In this document: piece by piece, positions 39,472 through 45,779 of the stretch | Position numbering within the stretch: position 1 is the first letter of the stretch | Layout: each line of letters begins with the position of its first letter | Assembly (NCBI GenBank): GCA_012839565.1 | Contig: DUMZ01000011.1 | Coordinates: 1-45,779, forward strand | Length of the DNA stretch: 45,779 nt | From: Anaerolineaceae bacterium | Lineage (GTDB): Bacteria; Chloroflexota; Anaerolineae; Anaerolineales; Anaerolineaceae | Direction of reading: 5' to 3' | The notes under the pieces: generated by a model | Databases searched by the model: none | The model's input: the letters and a program-made list of their open reading frames with translations, nothing else | Told to the model about the DNA's origin: nothing | Translations under genes and position numbers: made by a program

Positions 39472-40358
39472 GCGATTATGACCATTATCAAAAACACGTA
39501 GTAAGAAAAGAGGATATAGTGATAACCTTGTTAAAAGTAAAAGTGTTTTTACAGAAACATCGAATAATTGTAATTATTCTTTGGATAGTGTCAATTATCT
39601 CCTTGATATTTATATTTATAAGGCATATAGATTTTCAGGGTTATTTAGCCGATCCAACAATAATTGGTATTGGAGGAACACTTTTAGGCGCAATTGTAGG
39701 TGGGGCTTTTTCTTTATTGGGTTCTGTATGGGTCAATTCGAAACAACAGAGAACAGAACGGAATATAAAACGTAAGAATGTAATTTACAGTCCTTTATAT
39801 GATGAGTTGGTGAATATACAGGAAAAAATCCTTGAAGAAAACCCTTTTCCAAACGAAATATTATTTGTACAAGGAATACAAACAATAATACCCCGTCCTC
39901 AATTTTTAGCATGGGGAAGAATAAAAGCAGACACACGCTACTTAGAAGTGCCAAAAATTCTGCGAACACAGATGGAAAAATTGGAAGACACGATTCATGA
40001 GTACATAAGTGTGAGAGAAACAGCGAGTTGCGCAGCAAAATGTATTTGTAATTCTGTGTTTATTGAGAACAACATAAAACCTTGCACTGCAACAAACTTG
40101 GGAGAATATATTTCAAGCGATATTCTAAATAATGAAGGCAAAGATATATATCAAATGGTTATAAGATCAGAAAATGAGCAATCTATAGATGAAACCACAA
40201 GAAAAAAAGTCAATAATGAGATATTTGAACGTGCTAATCACAATCCAGAGATTGTAAATACAAGAGCAAAATATAACAATTGGATTCGCGTGCAGAAACA
40301 AACAATAGAACTGCTTTCCCTATTAATCACGCAAGTCTTACAAACTTACCAAGGATAG
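39468..40358 (+). CDS. Two-TM membrane protein with cytosolic domain, unknown
   Basis: Protein of up to 296 aa. Two TM segments lie near residues 32-52 (IIVIILWIVSIISLIFIFI) and 63-86 (DPTIIGIGGTLLGAIVGGAF). A basic patch (NSKQQRTERNIKRKNVIYSP) and about 190 residues of mostly helical cytosolic domain with ETASCAAKCICN near 184-195 follow. No family recognised. Start is ambiguous: TTG 39468 overlaps the preceding small ORF, while GTG 39519 has AGAGGA four bases upstream and would give 279 aa. The next gene starts three bases after its stop. AT-rich; it lies in the defence-gene stretch before a type III restriction system. Confidence 0.7.
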   Translation: MSDYDHYQKHVVRKEDIVITLLKVKVFLQKHRIIVIILWIVSIISLIFIFIRHIDFQGYLADPTIIGIGGTLLGAIVGGAFSLLGSVWVNSKQQRTERNIKRKNVIYSPLYDELVNIQEKILEENPFPNEILFVQGIQTIIPRPQFLAWGRIKADTRYLEVPKILRTQMEKLEDTIHEYISVRETASCAAKCICNSVFIENNIKPCTATNLGEYISSDILNNEGKDIYQMVIRSENEQSIDETTRKKVNNEIFERANHNPEIVNTRAKYNNWIRVQKQTIELLSLLITQVLQTYQG

Positions 40359-40361
40359 ATT

Positions 40362-40550
40362 ATGTTTAATAAAGGACTATATAAAAGAGATGTTGAAAGA
40401 ATTTTGTGGCAAAAAATTGAATCGGAACCAGACTTAAAATACTACATAGATAATGACTATATTACGAAGCTGATTAATTTGCTCATTGAAGGAATTGGTG
40501 ACGTAGTAGAAGAGAATAATAAAAAATTGGTGAGGGATTTATTCCGCTGA
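40362..40550 (+). CDS. Small helical protein, 62 aa
   Basis: Short charged protein with predicted helices (YKRDVERILWQKIESEPDLK and NDYITKLINLLIEGIGDVVE). No TM and no family recognised. The ATG lies 3 bases after the membrane-protein stop, with AAGGAT at proper distance, so the two are co-transcribed and may form a pair. The antitoxin-like size and tight coupling could suggest a toxin-antitoxin or sensor-effector pair, but nothing in the sequence proves this. Confidence 0.6.
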   Translation: MFNKGLYKRDVERILWQKIESEPDLKYYIDNDYITKLINLLIEGIGDVVEENNKKLVRDLFR

Positions 40551-40701
40551 TTTTTACAGAAATCATTGTATAAAGGAATCGCTCTAAAACTAGACATAGG
40601 ACTAATTTCATACAAAATTCCTTTTGATTTATTAAGGTGAAGGTGAGAGCAGAAATATTTGTTATGAGACTCTTTCATAAGTCTCGTTGAAAGGAGCTGA
40701 A

Positions 40702-42450
40702 TTGACAAATTTATCTAAAATCAAACGAGAGAGAATGCTCGCTTATCTGGAGCAATTGAAGACACTCAATGATGATGAAGAGCATATCCGCGCGATAACC
40801 GAGATTGAAAACGCGCTGACCGAGAAAAAATATGGGCTTGTTTGGGAAGAGCACTCCGAAGAAGTGAATGAAATGTTAGCGCATAACATTCCCGTTTTTA
40901 TTGAAGATGGAACCCGTAAAATTGTTGCTAACGAAGAAGAATCCTACAACTTTTTACTGGAAGGCGATAACCTTCATTCCCTTAAACTGCTTGAGAAAAC
41001 ACACAAAGGCAAAATAGACGTAATTTATATTGACCCTCCATATAATATGGGTAAAAAAGACTTTTTCTATAATGACAGTTTCGTTGAAAAGGAGGACACT
41101 TTTTTACATTCTAAATGGCTTTCTTTTATGGAAAAAAGACTTCGAATTGCAAAAAGGCTATTAACTAATGAAGGAATTATCTTTATTTCAATTGATAAAA
41201 ATGAAGGGTTCCAGTTAAAACTGCTGTTAGATGAAATTTTTGGAGAAGAATCATTTGTTGCAGATTTACATGTTGAGACTTCTATTATCGGAGGACCACG
41301 AAGAATTCCAGCCATGAAAGGGAGTGTTGTAAAAACAACCGAATTTGTCCTTGGGTACACAAATGGCAACGACACAATGATAATGAAGAAACCAAAATTC
41401 GATTATATACCAGGATTTGATACTCACTATTCACTATATTACGACGAAACGAAAGCAACTTTAATCCCCTTAAAAGAACTATTAGAAAAAACTGAACAGG
41501 TTGTTCAAGTTTTTGATGCGTTAGGATTGAAAGTATCTTTATCGAATTTAGGTAAGGTTCTTTATTCGAGCGAAAATGCAAGAAACTGGCTCTATGATGC
41601 CAAGGTATCTGAAAATATATTTAGGAAAGCAGATGAGGTCACAGATATTCCTAAAGACTTTATTGATTGCTTGGGTGAAGTTTCTTTTTTTTACTATGAA
41701 GAAAAACCATATATCTTAGAGGAAAATGGAAGTGCTAAGCGCTTATTTGTTTACAAAGACAAGCTTGGAAAGGCTGACGATTACTTCTCAAGTTATGGCG
41801 AGCGTAGTGTAAGAGGTAACTTATGGAAAGGTTTTTCCTCGGACGGAGGTAATCTTGCTCAAGAAGGTGGTGTTTCTTTCAAAAATGGAAAAAAGCCTTT
41901 ACGTTTAATTAAACAATTAATTGATTCAGTAACCAGCAATGACAATTCAAACATTACAGTTCTCGATTTTTTTGCTGGTAGTGGAACGACCGGACATGCG
42001 GTTGCACAACTCAATGCAGAAGACGGTGGAAAGCGTCGCTATATTCTCTGCACAAATAATGAAAATAATATTTGCGAAGAAGTCACTTATCAACGCCTGA
42101 AAAACATTCAAACAGATTTGCCCCACAACCTTAAATACTTCAAAACAGATTTCATCAAAAAGTTCAATCAGGATGAAAGCATTTCAAGCCTTATGATGGA
42201 GCACATCAAAGAACTTATCGAGCTGGAAAACCATATTGAGATTGACGGCAAGAAAGTAATCATGCTTGAGCATGAAGAACAATTGCCTAAAGTGCTTGAG
42301 AGCATTCAGGAAGGTGGCAAGCTGTTTATCCCTTCAGGATTCTTTCTTTCACAAACAGACCAGGCAATTTTAGACAAAAAAGATATTACCGTGATTGAAA
42401 TTCCGGAATACTACTTTCGCAATGAGCTTAGAGAAGTTGGTGAACTATGA
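40702..42450 (+). CDS. mod: Type III restriction-modification methylase (Mod)
   Basis: Site-specific N6-adenine DNA methyltransferase of 582 aa, the recognition and methylation subunit of a type III system. The beta-class order is visible: catalytic DPPY first (VIYIDPPYNMG near 105-115), a variable target-recognition region near 180-400, then the SAM-binding motif LDFFAGSGTTGHAVAQLN near 416-433. The TTG at 40702 is the likely start because AAGGAG lies five bases upstream of it; an in-frame TTG at 40687 would include that site inside the gene. The stop overlaps the res start (ATGA). Sequence specificity cannot be read by eye. Confidence 0.93.
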   Translation: MTNLSKIKRERMLAYLEQLKTLNDDEEHIRAITEIENALTEKKYGLVWEEHSEEVNEMLAHNIPVFIEDGTRKIVANEEESYNFLLEGDNLHSLKLLEKTHKGKIDVIYIDPPYNMGKKDFFYNDSFVEKEDTFLHSKWLSFMEKRLRIAKRLLTNEGIIFISIDKNEGFQLKLLLDEIFGEESFVADLHVETSIIGGPRRIPAMKGSVVKTTEFVLGYTNGNDTMIMKKPKFDYIPGFDTHYSLYYDETKATLIPLKELLEKTEQVVQVFDALGLKVSLSNLGKVLYSSENARNWLYDAKVSENIFRKADEVTDIPKDFIDCLGEVSFFYYEEKPYILEENGSAKRLFVYKDKLGKADDYFSSYGERSVRGNLWKGFSSDGGNLAQEGGVSFKNGKKPLRLIKQLIDSVTSNDNSNITVLDFFAGSGTTGHAVAQLNAEDGGKRRYILCTNNENNICEEVTYQRLKNIQTDLPHNLKYFKTDFIKKFNQDESISSLMMEHIKELIELENHIEIDGKKVIMLEHEEQLPKVLESIQEGGKLFIPSGFFLSQTDQAILDKKDITVIEIPEYYFRNELREVGEL

Positions 42451-44702
42451 TTGGTATAACTTTAAAAAATTTTCAGGAACGGGCTGTTGATTTTCTTTTC
42501 GAAACGACCACCAACATCAATTCCAAGCCCAAAATTGTTTTAAAAAGTCCAACCGGCAGTGGCAAAACGGTTATCCTGATTGCTTATATTGAAAAGTATT
42601 TAACGTATCATGACAACACGGTCGTTTGCTGGCTTTGCCCTGGCAGAGGCAATCTTGAAGAACAATCCCGGGAAAAGATGCAGCGATTCGCACCCAGCCT
42701 AAAAACAGCCGATGTGCTTGATATTATCAACAGTGGCTTTGAAGCCGGTACGACTTATTTCATCAACTGGGAAATGATAACCAAAAAAGGTAACCGAGCC
42801 CTCAACGAGAGCGAAAGAAAAAACCTGTTTGAAAGAATTAGCGAAGCCCACCGCAAAAAACTCAATTTTCTAATCATCATCGATGAAGAACACCAAAACA
42901 ACACCTCGAAAGCTGATGATGTCATAAGCAGCATGAACGCACTTTATGAAATCAGGGTTTCAGCCACGCCTACCAGAAGAGTGAGCGGTGAATACTACGA
43001 AATTGATGAGTTGGATGTGATTGATGAGGGACTCATCACCCGTTTTATGTACATTAATGACGGACTTGACTATGTAGAAATTGATGATTTGAGCCATGAA
43101 ACGGATTTGTTGCTCGAAAAGGCTAATGAAGTGCGAAAACAAATCGCGCAAGCGTATAAAGAAGAAGGAGAAAACATTCGCCCGCTCGTTTTGGTTCAAT
43201 TTCCAAGTTTGAGCGATGCCTTAATTGAGCATGTTGAAAACAAGCTTAATGATATGGGCTATACCTACGAAAACAAACTTCTTGCCAGTTGGTTTAGTGC
43301 TGAAACGACTGCTGATAAAAAGTTGAATTCCAAAAAATTAGGCAAGATAAACATTGGCACCACTGAAGAAGATGCTATCACCAAAGCTGATGCTACACCC
43401 GTATTCATGTTATTTAAACAAGCCATTTCTACCGGCTGGGATTGCCCTCGAGCGAAAATACTGGTTAAACTCCGTGAAAATATGTCTGAAGTATTTGAAA
43501 TTCAGACCCTGGGACGGCTTCGCCGAATGCCAAATGCCAGACATTATGGCAGAGATATTTTGGATTGCTCTTTTCTGTATACCTTTGATGAAAAGTACAA
43601 GTTAGAAGTTATCAATGCGGGAAATGCTTTTGAAACCCAACGCGTTTTTTTGAAGGAGGAACCAAGGTCTATTACATTAGTAAAAGAATTACGAGACCAA
43701 GATGCCGACTTTGTTGACGAAAAGGTGATTAGAACAAGAGTCTTTGAGCATTTCAGAGACACTTACAATCTGACAGGTAAAAAAGATGACAACAAAGTTC
43801 GTATGGAAATTAGAGGGTTTATTTTTGGGACGACGCTTAAACAAAGTTATCTGAAAGGCAAATTTTCCACCTTGCGTTCAATAAAAGAGGGAACAGCTGG
43901 CTCATATGGACAGTTAGACATCGAAGTCAATACGCACAGCCATGGAATTGACCTCCAACATAATATTGATGCGCTCAAAAAATATATCGGACTAAGCTAT
44001 AGTAAGACAAACCAGGTTCTTAAAACACTTTTCCTCAGAGATTTTGGGAATAGAAACTACAAGCTTCTCAATCTGAGTCTGCGGGAATATTACGCTTTTG
44101 TCATCAACAACATAGACCAACTGAAAGATGATTTTGCAAAAATTTCGAGTGACGCGAGAAATTATGCCGCTCCGTTTAGCAAAACTGTCGACTTAAAAAT
44201 TCCGCTTGAAGAACATTATCGTTATTCACCATACGAGAAACGCATCGACGAACTCGAAACAAATGTTTACAAAGGTTACAATAGCTCGATGATAACGGAT
44301 TTCTTGCGGTCGAGCAGTGAGCGGCTTTTTGAGTGGTATTGTGAGAGAAACAAGAATGTTAAATACATTTACAAGAATGGTGATAGCGGTCAACAGTACT
44401 TGTCGATAGTCTATACGGATGCCTTTTTCAAGCAACGACTCTTTTATCCTGACTATGTTCTAAAAATGACAGATGGTTCAATATGGCTTATTGAAACCAA
44501 AGGAGGTGAAAGACAAGGCGAAAGCGCGAATATAGATATTCAGGCAGAAAATAAATTTAAAGCCTTATCAGACTTCGCTAAAAAACATGATTATGAATTT
44601 GGCTTTGTGCGTGATAAAGACAGCAGACTATATATCAATAACACAGCTTACAGTGAAGACATGAGTAATGACGCATGGGTGTTATTGGAAGATGTTTTAT
44701 AA
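42447..44702 (+). CDS. res: Type III restriction enzyme, Res subunit
   Basis: Restriction subunit of 751 aa with a superfamily 2 helicase core and a C-terminal nuclease. Walker A SPTGSGKT near 32-39, Walker B DEEHQ near 148-152, VSATPTRR near 170-177, and late motifs AISTGWDCPRAKILVKLREN and QTLGRLRRMPNARH are seen. The PD-(D/E)xK nuclease is FYPDYVLKMTDGSIWLIETKGG near 670-691. It is shorter than the ~970 aa of the EcoP1I/EcoP15I enzymes but has all core motifs. It overlaps mod by four bases and needs Mod for DNA recognition. With Mod it cuts unmethylated invading DNA. Confidence 0.92.
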   Translation: MIGITLKNFQERAVDFLFETTTNINSKPKIVLKSPTGSGKTVILIAYIEKYLTYHDNTVVCWLCPGRGNLEEQSREKMQRFAPSLKTADVLDIINSGFEAGTTYFINWEMITKKGNRALNESERKNLFERISEAHRKKLNFLIIIDEEHQNNTSKADDVISSMNALYEIRVSATPTRRVSGEYYEIDELDVIDEGLITRFMYINDGLDYVEIDDLSHETDLLLEKANEVRKQIAQAYKEEGENIRPLVLVQFPSLSDALIEHVENKLNDMGYTYENKLLASWFSAETTADKKLNSKKLGKINIGTTEEDAITKADATPVFMLFKQAISTGWDCPRAKILVKLRENMSEVFEIQTLGRLRRMPNARHYGRDILDCSFLYTFDEKYKLEVINAGNAFETQRVFLKEEPRSITLVKELRDQDADFVDEKVIRTRVFEHFRDTYNLTGKKDDNKVRMEIRGFIFGTTLKQSYLKGKFSTLRSIKEGTAGSYGQLDIEVNTHSHGIDLQHNIDALKKYIGLSYSKTNQVLKTLFLRDFGNRNYKLLNLSLREYYAFVINNIDQLKDDFAKISSDARNYAAPFSKTVDLKIPLEEHYRYSPYEKRIDELETNVYKGYNSSMITDFLRSSSERLFEWYCERNKNVKYIYKNGDSGQQYLSIVYTDAFFKQRLFYPDYVLKMTDGSIWLIETKGGERQGESANIDIQAENKFKALSDFAKKHDYEFGFVRDKDSRLYINNTAYSEDMSNDAWVLLEDVL

Positions 44703-44746
44703 ATGTTCTTATTTGTTAATTGTTTGATTATGCAAAAGAGGAAGCG

Positions 44747-45502
44747 GTGACAGGAATTAAAGAAGAGTTCATCTACAAGTATAAATCTTTGAGCAAACCT
44801 GAGTACATCTTGCATATCTTGGATATTATTGAGAATTCCAGGCTGTATCTTCCTGATGTAAAAGAACTAAATGATGTTTTTGAATGTCCCAATAGCGTAG
44901 TTTTTCCAGGAACTGCAGGTTCGTCAATTTGGTTCCAGGCAGGAAAATTACCGCCAGTTATTTTAGAAAAACGCAATGGTTTCAAAGTTTTATCTTTAAC
45001 CGATAATCATTTAAACCCTGTAATGTGGGCCCATTATGCAGATAACTATCATGGAATTTGTTTGATTTTCAATAAGATCGCGTTTGGAAGTGTATCGAAA
45101 GTTTCATATGTTGAACATTCTAATCATTTTTATCACGATGGGGAAATTGAAGATTATGATGAATTTATCTTAGAAAGTTTGAAAAGAAAGCATGAAGAAT
45201 GGAAGTATGAGTCTGAATTCCGTTTAATACAAAGAACAGACAACCAGTTCTTATCTTTTGGTAACAATCTCAGAGGTGTAATCTTCGGTCATAAATATAA
45301 GAAGAACAGATCGATAGAGTGTGCATTGGATAAAAAACAAATCCCTAAATTCAAAACTTATATTGATGAGATAGAGGGAAAGATCGTGATTGTTGATTAT
45401 AATTTTGAACCAATCCTAGACGGAAGAAAATATGATTACATTGAATTTATAGACGGTGAATTTGTTAAGAAAGAAGATCTGTATTTAATGAAAAATCTCT
45501 AA
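44747..45502 (+). CDS. DUF2971 protein
   Basis: Soluble protein of about 251 aa with the DUF2971 layout: an N-terminal YKYKSLSKPEYILHILD, then LYLPDVKELNDVFEC, then VMWAHYADNYHGICLIFN near the middle, and KHEEWKYESEFRLIQR later (conserved W.HYA..H.G and K...W..E.E.R patterns). Biochemical role is unknown; the family is common in defence-rich and mobile regions. GTG at 44747 is preferred because AGAGGA lies just upstream; a TTG at 44720 would add nine residues. It follows res by ~44 bases and may belong to the same operon. Confidence 0.8.
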   Translation: MTGIKEEFIYKYKSLSKPEYILHILDIIENSRLYLPDVKELNDVFECPNSVVFPGTAGSSIWFQAGKLPPVILEKRNGFKVLSLTDNHLNPVMWAHYADNYHGICLIFNKIAFGSVSKVSYVEHSNHFYHDGEIEDYDEFILESLKRKHEEWKYESEFRLIQRTDNQFLSFGNNLRGVIFGHKYKKNRSIECALDKKQIPKFKTYIDEIEGKIVIVDYNFEPILDGRKYDYIEFIDGEFVKKEDLYLMKNL

Positions 45503-45551
45503 TTATTATCCTTAGAATCTCCGCTTAGGTGCTTTCATCACACAGATCGCC

Positions 45552-45557
45552 TATAAT
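45552..45557 (+). promoter_or_regulatory. -10 box of lipoprotein gene 2
   Basis: TATAAT at the same distance from the ATG as in copy 1. Confidence 0.5.
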
Positions 45558-45616
45558 ATCATTTCCAAGCCCCACTTCTCAATCGAGTGGCAACGAATAA
45601 TGACAAGGAACTCACT

Positions 45617-45779
45617 ATGAAACACTTATATTTACTTCTTATACCCATGCTAATAATCGTCCTGGCTTCTTGCACACTTTCGCCTAATCAGGAAGAAGTG
45701 ATGACAGGCGGTGTGACTGATTTTTCAAATAAAAACGCGCCTAAGACAATCGAATCAAAGGACATCGAGTCTTTTAGAA
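45617..45779 (+). CDS. Small lipoprotein, second copy, cut by window end
   Basis: First 54 codons of a paralogue of the 35516 lipoprotein, with signal MKHLYLLLIPMLIIVLASC and a mature start TLSPNQEEVMTGG. Compared with copy 1 there are about six amino-acid changes and three silent ones in this short stretch, so the coding part changes faster than the leader. AAGGAA precedes the ATG. The gene continues beyond the window. Confidence 0.8.
   Translation, partial: MKHLYLLLIPMLIIVLASCTLSPNQEEVMTGGVTDFSNKNAPKTIESKDIESFR

Larger units (their letters stand above)
45551..45779 (+). repeat. Direct repeat copy 2 (lipoprotein locus)
   Basis: Second copy of the 35450 locus, same direction, 10.1 kb away. 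It begins CTATAATATCATTTCC with an unrelated sequence before it, has an identical leader, and reaches the window end. Confidence 0.95.

Overview
The window looks like a piece of a chromosome from a Chloroflexota bacterium of the Anaerolineae type. This is inferred from gene content and cannot be proved without a search. The signs are LCP and VanW envelope proteins, several lipoproteins and membrane proteins with Thr/Pro-rich stalks, a LysM protein, tandem M42 aminopeptidases, and a large secreted protein ending in a YLPLILRN-type tail. No rRNA, tRNA, CRISPR array, transposase or integrase was seen. Most backbone transcription units have a clear TATAAT -10 box, and at least five of these lie only 6-11 bases before the start codon with no Shine-Dalgarno sequence, as expected for leaderless mRNAs.

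Backbone, 1-31801. The left edge holds a family 2 glycosyltransferase whose continuation is present but on the opposite strand (1-70), so the end of the window is inverted there. Next come a RidA deaminase, a CapA-like lipoprotein, a 4-TM protein and an EamA exporter (all minus). These are followed by VanW, a Trm112-like zinc protein and an LCP ligase (plus), a LysM protein, a PpiC-type foldase lipoprotein coupled to a stalked membrane protein, an SpoU/TrmH RNA methyltransferase, a YfcE-like phosphoesterase and a DeoR regulator. An 885-aa secreted protein, an MBL hydrolase with an M24 peptidase, an orphan solute-binding lipoprotein, three consecutive M42 peptidases, an ECF sigma factor with a 782-aa anti-sigma/propeller protein, a TetR regulator and guaA complete it. 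Two intergenic regions (13.6-13.95 kb and 18.1-18.5 kb) carry copies of an unrecognised 220-bp repeat.

Accessory region, 31802-45779. It starts exactly at the guaA stop codon and is mostly AT-rich. It holds an AlbA_2/HATPase/HTH regulator with a 12-bp tandem repeat, a DUF262-HNH (GmrSD-like) protein, a small lipoprotein and a 935-aa DUF4838 lipoprotein. A degraded second copy of the guaA 3' end follows at 39241-39309. Beyond it lie a small-ORF/membrane-protein/62-aa cassette, a complete type III restriction-modification pair and a DUF2971 protein. At 45551 a second copy of the 35450 lipoprotein locus begins and runs off the window.

Reading of the whole: a cell-envelope and peptide-turnover backbone next to a defence-rich island apparently targeted to the 3' end of guaA. 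The strongest unusual signals are the displaced guaA end, the ~10-kb segment between near-identical lipoprotein loci, the 220-bp structured repeat, the inverted glycosyltransferase end and the leaderless promoter pattern.
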